Counted from the stretch's first letter, positions 47,995 to 60,678 are shown. The stretch: DNA of 64,000 nt from Amia ocellicauda (GCF_036373705.1 NC_089856.1:11433001-11497000); one strand, 5' to 3'. Numbers and translations: made by a program. The notes: generated by a model from the letters alone, not told the origin.

Positions 47995-50590
47995 GGAAGT
48001 GAACAAAACCAGCTGCAGGTGGACGGGAGGGAAGAATGGAGATGAGGAAGCATGGGGGGTGGGGAGGAGAGGGTGTTCACCCGTAACAAACGCAACAAAC
48101 AAACAAAAACCTTCACTTCTACACAGCTGCGCCTCACCCTGAGATTCCCAGAGGAATTGTGGGGAATTCTCTAGACGTGACCAATGCGGGGATTCTGACA
48201 TGCCTGTTAGAACATAGCAGGCTTTCTGTATCTGTTTGTCACACTCCATCATATTGCAGCTGCACCGAAGGGATCCAGTCTGAATTGTGAGAATCTGAAA
48301 AGTCTGCACTAAAGATCAACATTCGGACTTTGACTTGGGTCTCATTTCAGGTTAAGGCACAGAGCTCAGCTCCCAGACTGTAAACTGCTGCACACACACA
48401 TCAAATCTGTACACTGGAGAAGTGGTTTAACCTGGGCTGACCTTTGACCAAAGTCTTGAGGACCTCCTCTATGTTCGATGTCATTCGGGACCTGTTTCAA
48501 GCCTCCCCCACACACACACACACAATAATGAGCCAGTACAGCTCTTTTTGTATTCTATTTATTTGTTTTTTGCTGTAATCCTGCCATGTGTAAAACAAAA
48601 ATACATTTGTATAACTGCACTTTTACACAAGGGAGAAACCACTAGTAACTGTTTAGCTAGTAACTTACCCCCAGCTCCCAGATGCACTGTTTGCACCGTA
48701 TGACCACAATTCAGCAGGTACAGAGCACTGCTATGGAAGTTTGCATGTTGCAGACCATGCCTAAGCTATGAATGCATTTCAAGCATTGCTCCACAGAATG
48801 CCAAGCCAAAAAAAGAAAATGAAAGAAAGCCTTTTCTTCTATAACACTTCAAACATATCCTATCTCGCATTTGCTTCTCCTGTGAGGAGAGCATTGGCTG
48901 CAAACTTCTCTGGCTGACTTCAAAGCATTACAATGCTGAATAATGTATGAGTATGACTCAAGTGAATATGGCGTGTGTGTGTGTGTGTAGAAAGAGTCCC
49001 GGGGAAACATTCATTCAGTAGTGGACTGACAAAGTCTTAAGATGATAATATACATAGGCATTGTGTCTTTAAATTACTTTAGTATAATATCCTGTACACT
49101 TTCTCCTCTGCCACGGTCGCCTATGCAGTGGAATTTAAATGTAGCTCCAGATCACATGATGGCTCCTCCTCCCCAAGCAGTGCCGCCTCCCAGTCTCGTG
49201 ATTTCAGACACTGTTCAAAAAATAAATACATTCTGAGTAGGGCAAAGTTCATGCTGGGTATTGATTTACTTGTCCTGTACTCTCCAGCCTGTAGTCTTAA
49301 CCTCTGAAGCAGTTCTGATTTTTTTTAATTCGACATGGATGTCACTGAGAATGTCTGTCTGAACCTCATTATCTTGTATAGTTTCAAAAATATCAGTAGT
49401 AGTAGTTAGTTTTTTTTCTTTTCTTCTTAGTCTTTAATTAAGAGAAGGCCAGTATTACTGAATAAGCCGAGATACTGTCTTTAAACTGAGTTCGTCGTAA
49501 TTTCTGATTTCCTGATTTATTTATTTTTTGCTGTAAAGGCTCATCCTGTTCGATGTTCTGATATTCATGCTGTGTTTCCCCTGTGCTTTCAAAACAAAAC
49601 AAACAAAAAAATTATATAAAGAAAATATAAAAAATAAAGATAAAAAATTCTGGCCTGGGGATTAGGTCTTTTCAAATACTTCCGCGTACTGTGACATTGG
49701 AAGCTGCAGCTGGAAAAAAAAAAGAGAGTTTAAGAGTCACTAGGGGAACATTATTTCAATGTCCCATATTTTAAAATGGCAATGTTAATCCAGGACCTAT
49801 GTTCTCCCCACTCTAGAAATTCCAGTCTGCCCGTTTTCGCAGTAATGTAGAGCTCTCTCTCTCTCTGCCCCAAAAACCTGATTTAGCCAATGCGACACAA
49901 TGCCGGTAGAAGCAAGTGGGCCGGGGAACACAAATTGATGGGTCTGAGATGACGCCATCTGTGGTTGGACTAATCTCGCTCTCCTCTCAGAAAAAAAAAA
50001 CAGGAAAAGCCATACCAGTCTCCTATTGTTTCAGCATCAACACAAATGACTGTTTTCAGTGCATTGCAGAAAGAGGATCTCACAGTACAGGCTTGAACAA
50101 AGGAACTCTGTTCTAAAAACTAAAAACTGATGTACATTAACTTATCTGCAAGGCATTAGGCCTACGTCAGAGTAAGGAAGGGTGCTTACTGTAACTCATT
50201 TGTTTTTCAATGTTGACGACACTTCTGGATGACCAAGTGGTTTGAGGGCGTCCCAGCACACAGTTTGTAGATGCCTCACTCTCCCATTGTGATGTCACTG
50301 TAATTGCTGATCTTTTTTTAAAATATTTTATAAATGTATATACATATTTTAAAAAAGGTTACATGCGGGTCCAAAATGTGTTGTTGTCCAAACTTGTTAC
50401 AGCACTATATTGTGATAAACTGTCATTTTTGTATGCAATTGTAAAAAAAACAAAAGTATGATCACCCCCCCCCCCCCCTGTCATCCTTTTTTTAAATGTG
50501 ATTGTGATTGTTTTTGTCGGTTTACAAGTGTTGGGAATGCAAAGACTTTAGTGGTTTTGGCATTAAAACATTTCTGAAGACCGTGATTGT
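47995..50590 (+). terminator. igsf8: igsf8 long 3' UTR with candidate poly(A) signals
   Basis: No further coding sequence follows the stop codon. Candidate signals are AATAAA at 49633-49638 and ATTAAA at 50562-50567; the latter is followed by GT-rich sequence ('gtgattgttgtcaagtc'), a plausible distal end. The stretch contains (CA)n and (GT)n tracts and a C-run near 50465. The 3' UTR extent is inference. Confidence 0.4.
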
Positions 50591-52022
50591 TGTCAAGTCT
50601 TTTATTTTTACGTTATCTTGATGTGTTTTATGTGCTTCTGGGAAATTACCTATCTTTTTATTTATATTTATTTCTGTGAAACATGTGACCAGTATTAGGG
50701 TATGTCGCACTGCCAATTGTGGTGTGTTTTGCCTCGCTGGTCAACAAAAACACAAGCCATTTTCCCAGTGTATTCATATAGATGTCAATGCCAATTTATT
50801 CGCAATGTCCGAAACTTTTTACAGTTGGAAAAAAGTGGTTTGACATGCATTTGTTAATCTCTTTGCATGACCTTTATTATGATATTTATTAGGCCTATTA
50901 TTATTATTCTGTTAAGTATAATGATCAGTATTTCATTCTGACCTTGTACCATGGTATAACCAACAGGTGCGGTGGTGGTATTGTACTTTAAATTCTTTAT
51001 CTTTGCTGAAGATCCTCCCATAGGGAGCAGCAGTTTGTACTGACACCAAAAGTTAATCATCACAAACAGCTTCGATTGTATATATAATAAAATAACCATC
51101 AAATACACAACCTCTGCCAATTCCCTAATTACCCTCCACTTGGTTTACACTGACTAGAACAATACACTGATTCTAGTACAATCTAATATATTAGAGCACA
51201 GTGTATTATTTAAATAATATTGATGTATAACAGGCATTTCACAGAAACATGCAACAACTACCTTTGAAATAACATGAATGCGTTTTGGCTGTCCCCTATG
51301 ACACGTTTTGTACTGTAGGATGCTTTGCTCCTGTAGGACCTTTTGTGTTCCTTATTTTATATTTTTTTGCCTTAGTCTTGCTCCATTATACATTTTCTTG
51401 ATTGCATATGATACTTTTAGGTTGCTGACCAGTGCTGTTAATAAAGATAACTACTTTTTGCAGGGTAGGTTTGCCTCAGTGCCAGTTGGAGATTCAATAG
51501 TGCAGTGATACAAACACAGAATGTGTTGTGTATCAAATTTCAGTAAAACGTGGTTTCAGCAATCAACGTGTGCCTTTCTCTTCAGTAAAAGGTAACATAT
51601 ACAATATTGTCCCAGTATGATGCTGTCCTGTACAACACTGTGTAATAGTATATTAAAGGGTCTTGTTATGTAAAACATGGCTTAATTATGCTTGGGCTCT
51701 ATTTCCCGTGTATATTATTATTATGATGATGATGATGGATGAACAAAATTCTGTCCCTACCTACTGAATTTGTAATATAGACAACTAACAGGATGTAAAC
51801 GCACATTTATGCACACACAATATTAACCTCTCCAATAAACGTGGATTATGGCGTCCACCATTTGTGACGTAATAGTTGAGACGTGTTACACCTTACGGCT
51901 CAGTCCCAGTCACTCGGCTCAGTTTCCCTAAGCTACAGCTCGTTTATTTAAAAGCCTAAAAACAAACTATCTATACAACTTCACAGATACAGACCAATGT
52001 AGAAACGGATGCCCTGAGCGAT
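50591..52022. other. Intergenic spacer and 5' flank of the FAM186-family gene
   Basis: AT-rich spacer with no exon seen. Just before the start codon at 52023, 'ttcacag' near 51980 could be an acceptor, so a non-coding exon may lie upstream. Confidence 0.4.
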
Positions 52023-55000
52023 ATGGATGTGGAAAAAGCACTTCGGTGCTCCACGATCGACATCCCGCTCTCGGTGGAAGCGGCCATGAGCCACTTGCAA
52101 ACCACCGAGCTGCAACGAGCCAAAAAGGTATGCAAACTACAGTCCCGCATTGTGCGATTTGGGGACTCAAACCCCAGCAACACAACCTGACTGTAAACGA
52201 CACCTCCTGAGAACCAGGGCACTCGTATTTATACCACTGTACCCCGTGACCGGCTCCCCCAATCACGGCGCACCCGGTGTTAACCTATGACCCCGGAAGC
52301 CCCCACAGATCTGGGAATCTTACATATTTGTGTGGTGCTTCAGTGTAAACCAAAAACCACAACGAGGTAATGAAAAGAAAATCAATTTAGCACATGTATT
52401 AGTCATATTGGTAGTTTTATTTGTTTTCGTCTTATGATTATTATAAATAGCTCTCCAGTTTTCAAAACGCCAATGCGTTAGATTTGTCATATAAAAAAAT
52501 GTGTGTGTGTGTTGCTTATGTACCTATGATAAACGTGTTCAAGCTGGGTGGTGGCGCAAGTCTATGCCTAAAGGGAAGTTTAGTAAGCAACATAAAACAT
52601 ATATTGAAACGAATGAAGGAAAACAGGGAAACACACAAACCTATTGCTAATTCAGCAAGTACAGTAACTGTTATCAAGTTTCTTAGAAGGACTTGAGAGT
52701 AGGAAATTGTATGATATCAGCCAATGTTTTGGAGCAATAGGCCTAGTTACTGTACTGTAGGGCATACCATAATTGTCTAAATTTGGATAAGCAGTCAATT
52801 CAGCAGTATTAATCTGTTGTTAATTGAAGCTGCCTGTAATAAAACTGCACGAATGCCAGCCCCCGCTGTAAACGTATGAGTGGCAAGCACCACACGCCTG
52901 CAGATACCTCTGGATATTAAACGGTATGATTTTTTTTTTTTTTACAATTTATGTATTTAATTACTATAATAGCATTGTGTGCTTAATTGAGTCTGAAACA
53001 CCCTGCACCTTAATTGAGTGTGAAAATGTTTGCACTATCTTGGTTCAATATTTTACTTACAATATTGTACTTAATCACTTAAGTTATTTTTCATTGCAAA
53101 CCTTCCCCACTTGGGATTTTAATATAGATCACTTTTTTTTTAAGTTAAAAAGTATATCTATACAGTGCCACACACTTCTCTCCTCTGCAGGACGTGAGTG
53201 AGAGTCTTTGTGCCATCCTGAGGAACGTCAACCTGGCGCTGCACCATATGCAGCTGGGCTTGGACGTGGAGATGCCCGACTCCGGCGGAGGGGACATGAT
53301 GCGTGCCCAGCAGCTGCATAACATTGACATCTTCCTGCAGTCCAGCTACAGCAAGGAGTCCGACCTCAGTCACATCCTGAATTGGCTGAGCGAGGCCGGT
53401 AAGTACCACCCACACATACCCAACAGGACAGAGCCCAGGACAGAACAACATTTTGGAATCAGAATCCTTAGTTTGCAAAGTCTTTGGTGGTAGTCACCAC
53501 TGCTGGATTCTCCTTCCCATGTCTTTTGATTTTTTCAGTTGGTTCGATCTCCTTTACTCATTGTGCCAGCTCGTGTTCATGTCCCCTTTGTAGCAAACGC
53601 AGCGATGTGGTGTATGTAGCACTGCTGCTCGTTTTGTTTGCATATTGTCTGTATATGTTTCCTGCTTATGTAACCCAGTTGAATGAATGAATGAATGAAT
53701 GGATTTATTTGACAAAACCACAATAAAACCTGTATATCCTCAAAGACAAAATTATATTGTTTGTGTAAATAAAAATGTTTAAAAGGATTAAAACACAATA
53801 GTCAAATTTCCATTGTGGTTCTCAAGAAAGCAGCTAACAGAGAAAACATCACATATGGCATGCTAAACTATTCCCATACAGTGTATTACAGCATAAAAAT
53901 CATCACACAGAAAAATGTATACATCAGCATTATCCCACAGGACTCCCAACCACAAATTGGGGTTTCCCAACCACAGAGTCAAAGAGGCAATTTAAAAAAA
54001 ACAGCAACACATAATCAACCACCTTTACACCCAAACCTTTTTCACTTATGCTTGCTCTCTTAGCCACCTTCTTACACATCTTTTAAAGTGTTGTTCTGTT
54101 GAAATCATTTTGATTTCTTTAGGTAATCTATTCCAGTCTGCAGCACCAATGTTTTGAAAAGTATTTTGCCCTACCATACTTCTAAACCATGTGTTTGTTA
54201 CTAGGTTTGCCAAACTACCCCTCATATTATGGTCATGTATATCTTGTATACAATTAAAATACTCAAAAAAGTAGACTGGACCTAAATTATACATTATTTT
54301 AAAAACAATGATAAGATTTAATAGGGAGAGCTGTTGCTCATTCATCTGATTAAAATGGTTATTGTCCTGGGATGAACCTTCAATATGATTCTAACCAATT
54401 TATTTTGAGATGTTTGTAATTGTAGTTGGTAAACATTTCATAAGTTTAACAACTTTAGAGACCCCCGCCCCCCCACCTGTTTTGCTTGTGCATTTCAGTA
54501 TCGCAAATCTGAGGCCCATTTGCCACAGACATTCAATTTCTTCACCAGGTTAAATGTATTCCCATTTTTATCCCACTAAATGCACATCACATTTCATTTG
54601 AGGTGCTACAGCATTTACATTTATTGTCCAGATGCAAATGCCACTGCTTCGTACAGATTTGACAACATTAGGAGTAAGGGTCTGGTGAATTTACTGTGTA
54701 CAGAGGACAGAATGCTTTGATTGTGTGTTGAGGCATGCCTTTTGGTCTCAGGTCAGGACCTTCAGGAGGTGGAGGAGGACGAGGACTTTAAAGAAGTAGC
54801 CAAGATCACGATTGAGTGGGTGAAGGAGATGGAGGACAATGTCAATAGGTCCTTCGACTCCTCTCAGCAGTGTATCCACAAGCTGCAACGGATCTGCACA
54901 CTGCTACACACTTACTACCTGGAAACTAAGAGAAAGAAGAAGCAACCAGCAGGTGAGTAAGCTATGTGAGCCTACCAGAAGCTATGGGATGATATGCCTT

Positions 55001-58000
55001 ATATTACTCACAACACCCTGAGACAGACATTTTGTTATATGTTGGCAAATGAGGCATCTCACACCTCTGTAGTGAGTCTGTCAGCCTATAATCAACTAAA
55101 TCATTCACCAACTGCGTCAAAACACGTTTTCAAATGTTATATAACTTATAGGCTACTGTCACTTAACTCAACCACTTTTCCTAAATTGCAACCACACCAA
55201 TCAATTGAAGCGCGCTTTCATTCTGCCGAAAATGAATGGTTCCCATGGGGATTAAATAATTCTTAAAAAGGGCAGTAATATAACTTCTGTGATATAGAAG
55301 TGTTTAGGATATAAGAGGTTTGGTGTCCAACTAACCACAATCCTGTGCAAAATATGATGAAAGACTGCTTCGAAAGGTAGCACCACAAGACTTGGTGTTT
55401 GAAATATAATGTCTAGGTCTGTCGCACAGCCCTAGTTTGAGCCCTTCTATTTTGCATCCTTGTTAGCTAACCACAAAAAAATGCATAATGTTTATATAGG
55501 GTGTTGTCCGTATCTACAAAAACAAATGCTTGTCTTTGCAGAGGTCCATAAGGATGGTGTCTGGCGGTGGTGGCGGGAGGGAAAAGCGAACAACAAAATG
55601 CTGAAGAAGATCCAGGAGCTGCAGCCGCCCAGTGAGGAGCAATTGCGGCAGGACCCCAACCTCAACATCAAAGTGGCGACAGAGCTGTGCTTCATGCTCT
55701 CAGACATTGCCACGTTCTTGGCCTGCAACAAGGCCCTGAGCCTGGGATTCATCTTCATACAGAATGGTATTCAGAACCTCAACAGGGCCTTCCAGGAGCG
55801 CACCAAGGAGTGCCTGGAGCTCAAAGCCAAGCTGGAGGCCAGACAGTCCATCACCTTGAAGAAGCGTAATCAGGACATTCTGAATGTTGAGGCGGAGGAT
55901 CTGAGGAAGAAGAACAGCGAGCTTCAAATTCAACTGGCGGACACTAATAAGAAGTACACTGCCCTGCTGGTGGAGATGGAGAGGCTGCAGCAGGTTCGCC
56001 ACGTGGTGACCAAATTTACCCCATCGGTTCCCTCCTTGAAGGAGATCCCAGTGATCGCTGTGGAGAAGGAGGAGGCCCAGAAGAAAGAGATGCCTGTGGA
56101 GGCCGTAGGCATTCACACACAGCTGGAACCGGAGGAGGAACAGGAAGCGATCAGAAATGAGAGAGTTGCCACCCTGGAGGAGGAGTCGCCCTCTACTGAA
56201 GATGAAGGGAGCACCTTTGCCTGTGAGGTGCTTCCCACAAAGGTGGTGGGCTCTTGGGAGGGCAGCCCTCAGAACCCTGGTGACTTCCTGGAGGAGAGCA
56301 GCAAGATGTTTAATGCCCAGGAGAGGTCCATTGAGGAGTGCTCAGGCAAGATGAGGTCTCTTGCCAGCCTGGACGACAGGAAAACACCCACAATGTACCT
56401 GCACCACGTGGACAACCAGCGGGAGATGCACCAGCAAATGGGGCCCCAGCCCAAAAAGCCAGAAGCAGCAGTGGAGGTAATTCCCCGTGAGGTGCTTCCA
56501 ATAAAGGCAGAGGGCTCTTGGGAGGGCAGCCCTCAGAACCCTGGGAACTTCCTCGAGGACAGCAGCAAGATGTTTCATGCCAAGGAGAGGTCCACTGAGG
56601 AGTGCTCAGGCATGATGAGGTCTCTTGCCGGCCTGGACGGCAGGAAAACACCCAAAACGGACCTGCGCCACATGGACAGCCGGCGGGAGATGCACCAGCA
56701 AATGGGGCCCCAGCCCAAAAAGCCAGAGGCAGTGGTAGAGGTGGCCAGGGTTCCAGTTGAGAAGCACAAGCCTGAAGAACTAAGAAGCACCACAGTATTG
56801 GAGCGGAAAGAATACAACCCTGTGGGATGTACTCGCAAGGAAGCTCCACTCCCCAAGAGGAAGGTCCAGGGTCCAAGGGGGGGGGGGTGCCTGATAGAGG
56901 ATGTCACGCACTACGAGGTGGAGATGTGCAAGGAGGCTGAGACTCTCCTGAAGACCGAGATGGCTGGTGTGACCTACATAATCGATGTGGAATCTCAGCA
57001 GATTAATCACAGGCTCCTGCAGCAGGCATTGTTCAGAGGAGATATCTCCCAACAGCTGTACGATTTGGTCAACAGACTGATCACCCAGACTCTGAGCACC
57101 GACGAACTAAGGCTGGCCTGCCTCTTAAGAAAATACATCAGTTACTGTTGTTTAATGCAAAGCCGGTAGGTCCCCTGATTCACTCTTGCTTACTTTTTGC
57201 TTACTTTCTTCCTTTCTCTATTTTTTTTTCTCTCTTTCCATCTGTCTTTCTTTTATTCTCTCTTTGACTACATCGCACAATACCACACAAACCCCCCAAA
57301 AAATCAGTGGCCAGCTTAACATATGTGCTTGTCTGTCTTTTTTGTGTGTGTGTGTATGGTTCGCATGTGTTAAGCGGCCTTCTAAATTCCTAATTCACAG
57401 TTGCCTGGGGGTGCAGCAGAATGCTTATGACTAGTTCGTCAATGTGCTGAATTAGCAGACATGAGTGACTTGAAAGAATGCAGAGCTAAAATGGGAAAAT
57501 CACAGTGGCTTTTAGTCTGCATTGTATTGAACAGCAAATTTAGTGTTTTGGGGGGTTGTTTCCTTAACACAGGCACATCAGCTGTTCTGTGCAATTCCAG
57601 TAATGAAGTGACATGGCAAGAGGCTGCCCCATTTAGAGTTCATACCTTTTCATTTTGTTTCTACCCCCTCCCTGCTTTAAAGGCGTAACCTATTGGCCAA
57701 GTTAGATTCAGCCAGGGACATCCATGACGGGAAGTTGGAGAGAGACCTGTACTCCTACCTGAAGAAGCTGGAGGTCTACCATCATGCAGTTATGCAGCGT
57801 TGGGAGACCAAACAAGCTGCCGTGAAAGAGATGCTGAGAACCTGCTTCGCCAAGATGCTGTACCTGTTCAGCCAGGTGAGGGGAGAAAAGGTCAACCTGA
57901 CGGGCTCTATTGTTCCTTCCCACTTTGTCGGTTTTGTTCCAAGCTGGATGTATCCTATTTGGATCCCTTTCCCATAGGTTTTTTGATGTTTCCCCATCAG

Positions 58001-59067
58001 TCATAGTTTTTTATGTCAAGAGATGTATTTGTTTGACTTCGTCTTTTGTTTCTAGATAAAGAAGGACGCCAATCTGAACTTGGTCAGCCCATACCCCAGC
58101 AAAAAGGCCCAACGGGTTCATCCAGAGCACATCCTATTCCATCCGGGGCCCAGGAAGCTGGTGGTGACCCCCAGCTCCATGAGACCATCTGGCTTGACCC
58201 AGCCCCCGTCTCGTCCCCGTTATCAGCCTCACCTGGGCCTCCTAGGGCCCGTTGTTGGAACCAGGTATGTCAGTCTCCATGAACTCATTGTTAGTCGGGG
58301 CTTCAACCCAGCTGGACACCCCCCCTGTCTCCATATCATACGCTGGAAAATGATTTGACATTGAGTTAAGAAATACAACACAACGCCTCTAACCTATTTC
58401 GTACATTTGAAACTCATTAGTACAGTCCGGCAGTCAGAATGCAATATGTGGAGTGGTAGGGGGTGTGGGGGATGGGTCATATGGGATACAGTGCTTGCAG
58501 AAGTGGCAAGCCAGTCCAATCAGCAATAGGTCTGTGTCAGGTGTAGGATCAAACATTGGATGAAACGGAAAATTCACCTGATTGTAAACTGGATCACAAA
58601 AGGATTATTCTTTGTTTTGTTTGGTTATAAATTAGTTATGGAGGGGATGGATCAGTTCATCTCACTCTGAACTCAAGAATCTGGAGATCAGTTAGTGAGG
58701 TCACACAGAACTCGTTCTGGGCTGTGACGTTCTTAATGCCCAAAGCAATCGAGTTTCCTGGCCCCTGCAAGCTTATTGTACATGAGCCTTAGCAAATAGC
58801 TGGAGCTGTCCGAGTGGAGTGGTCACGGGTTTCCTGTCCAGCAGGAAGCCGCGGCTGGGGGGTGAGCTGACAGCCTTGTGGACCTGCGATGTCACAGTGA
58901 AGAGTGAGGCCTTGGCGCCAAAGAATCCGTTGTCTACGGCGCTGACCCCCCCCTGCATCCCCCGCCTACTGGAGCTGGACATCTCACAGGGCGGTAATAT
59001 AGCGCAGCGGTTGCTGATGGCAGGTAAGCCTTCCCTGCCGTGGTCCACAACGCAGCAGTGGAAATGA
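52023..59067 (+). CDS. FAM186-family protein (homologue of FAM186A/FAM186B)
   Basis: The family is poorly characterised; the mammalian genes are mainly testis-expressed and the molecular role is unknown. Coding exons: 52023-52127, 53191-53398, 54752-54952, 55542-57165, 57683-57875, 58056-58264 and 58842-59067. Phases join throughout, giving about 921 aa. Resemblance to human FAM186B runs along the whole chain: the N-terminal helical region (VEAAMSHLQTTELQRAKKDV, then ILNWLSEAG), a coiled coil near residues 240-345, and a late block (DELRLACLLRKYISYCCLM). The C-terminus IPRLLELDIS compares with human IPRLLTLDV. A tandem 88-residue duplication lies in exon 4. An 11-G run in the same exon encodes a short Gly stretch. 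The last exon is read through to the TGA at 59067; alternatively a donor at 59024 (GTAAGC) leads to a further exon I could not find. Confidence 0.8.
53683..54470 (-). mobile_element. LINE 3' fragment (L2-like) in a FAM186 intron
   Basis: The minus strand encodes the C-terminal part of a non-LTR reverse transcriptase. A 99-codon open piece (54046-54345) ends in the typical LINE tail: GQNTFQNIGAADWNRLPKEI, then HFKRCVRRWL. Its 3' end (53683-53701) is an (ATTC)n tandem repeat on that strand, as in L2-type LINEs. Upstream sequence to about 54470 or further is degenerate LINE. It is dead and 5'-truncated. Confidence 0.65.
56225..56752 (+). repeat. In-frame 264-bp tandem duplication within the FAM186-family exon
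   Basis: Unit 1 is about 56225-56488 and unit 2 about 56489-56752, each 88 codons. Both begin EVLP and include GSWEGSPQNPG, ECSG.MRSLA.LD.RKTP and REMHQQMGPQPKKPEA. Most residues are identical, with scattered substitutions on both sides, so the duplication is recent but not brand new. Confidence 0.9.
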
Positions 59068-59269
59068 TGTGTCCCCTGAGTCTGTTTGTTATTTTATGGC
59101 CACACCTATTGGTGCTCCACAGATATAGCAACATCTGATTGGATGTTTCCCTTTGCATAAGCCCCGGTCACATTTTCTAAGAGTATAAAGTGAAGTTGAG
59201 GTTATGAAAAGCAGAAATCAGGCAGAGAGGGAACGTCACCCCAAGTCTCTTCAGCTTTTATTTGGCAGA

Positions 59270-59275
59270 ATTAAA
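59270..59275 (+). terminator. Candidate poly(A) signal of the FAM186-family gene
   Basis: ATTAAA lies about 200 bases after the stop codon at 59067. It is the only hexamer of this type nearby; weak evidence. Confidence 0.3.
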
Positions 59276-59570
59276 GCAGGTACAAATCTAGTCTCTCTTT
59301 TCCACCAAAGGTTTGATGGAGGCTTCGTGAGGTCCTGGGCAGAGGGGACCCTATAGCCCTGACCTAGAAGCACCATGGATCAAAACACCGCCATCTTGGC
59401 AAGTAATTCCGCAATGTGGCCCCAATCAAAGCTCGGTTTAGGGGCTCCTCTATCTCTACCTTTTTGTCAATATGTCTAAGATGTTCGCTCATTGTGGCAT
59501 CAAACTGTGCCAACACCTATCTGTCCAAGAAAGTTGCCATTATGGGGCTTTAAAAGTTTTGGTAAATTAT

Positions 59571-59712
59571 TATTATTATTATTTTTGTCATTTAGCTGAC
59601 GCTCTTATCCAGGGTGACATTTGTACCCATTTATACAGCTGGGCATTGTACTGGAGCAATCTAAGTGAAGTACCTTGCTCAAGGGTACAACAGCACTGCC
59701 CCACCCGGGATT
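59571..59712 (-). repeat. SINE-like repeat with (AAT)n tail
   Basis: 'tttagctgacgctcttatcc' and a downstream 'ccttgctcaagggtacaaca' match the conserved fish repeat also seen at 41112-41230. An (ATT)n tract adjoins it on the left, giving an (AAT)n tail on the minus strand. Confidence 0.55.
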
Positions 59713-59784
59713 AGTATATAGTGTGTCACAGTATATAGTGTATCTCAGTATATAATGTGTCACAGTATATAGTGTGTGTCAGTA

Positions 59785-60678
59785 TACACCGATCAGCCAT
59801 AACATTATAACTGACAGGTGAAGTGAATAACACTGATAACCTCGTTATCATGGCACCTGTCAGTGGGTGGGATATATTAGGCAGCAAGTGAACATTTTGT
59901 CCTCAAAGTTGATGTGTTAGAAGCAGGAAAAATTGGCAAGTGTAAGGATCTGAGCGACTTTGACAAGGGCCAAATTGTGATGGCTTGAAGACTGGGTCAG
60001 AGCATCTCCAAAACTGGTAGGGTGTTCCCAGTCTGCAGTGGTCAGTACTTATCAAAAGTGGTCCAAGGAAGGAAAAGCTGTGAACCGGCGACAGGGTCAT
60101 GGGCAGCCAAGGCTCATTGATACACGTGGGGAGCGAAGACTGGCCCGCGTGGTCCGATCCAACAGACGAGCTACTGTAGCTCAAATTGCTGAAAAAGTTA
60201 ATGCTGGTTCTGATAGAAAGTTGTCAGAACACACAGTGCATCGCAGTTTGTTGCATATGGGGCTGCGTAGACGCAGACCAGTCAGGGTGCCCATGCTGAC
60301 CCCTGTCCACTGCCGAAAGCGCCTACAATGGGCACGTGAGCATCAGAACTGGACCACGGAGCAATGAAAGAAGGTGGCCTGGTCTGATGAATCATGAGTT
60401 CAAGGTATTGACTTGGCCTCCAAATTCCCCAGATCTCAATCCAATCGAGCATCTGTGGAATGTGCTGGAAAAAAAAAGTCCGATCCATGGAGGTCCCACC
60501 TCACAACTTACAGGGCTTAAAGGATCTGCTGCTGCTAACGTCTTGGTGCCAGATACCACAGCACACCTTCAGAGGTCTAGTGGAATCCATGCCTTGACGG
60601 GTCGCGGCTGTTTAGCGGATAAAGGGGGACCTGCACGATATTAGGCAGGTGGTCATCTTGTTATGGCTGATCGGTGTA
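59785..60678 (+). mobile_element. Tc1-like element D, internally deleted
   Basis: The ends tacaccgatcagccataaca (59785 on) and its inverse (ending 60678) are perfect and flanked by TA. Only about 894 bp remain. It is inserted at a TA within the minisatellite unit CAGTATA. Confidence 0.85.
59920..60643 (+). pseudogene. Tc1-like transposase D, deleted and frameshifted
   Basis: A central open piece (60038-60367) encodes the DNA-binding half: RRATVAQIAEKVNAGSDRKL, then RRRRPVRVPMLTPVHCRKRL, up to HQNWTTEQ, where a TGA follows. The segment between the first and last catalytic residues is largely missing: after VAWSDES (near 60390) the sequence jumps to [15 protein letters not shown] (near 60430). 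It is inactive. Confidence 0.8.
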
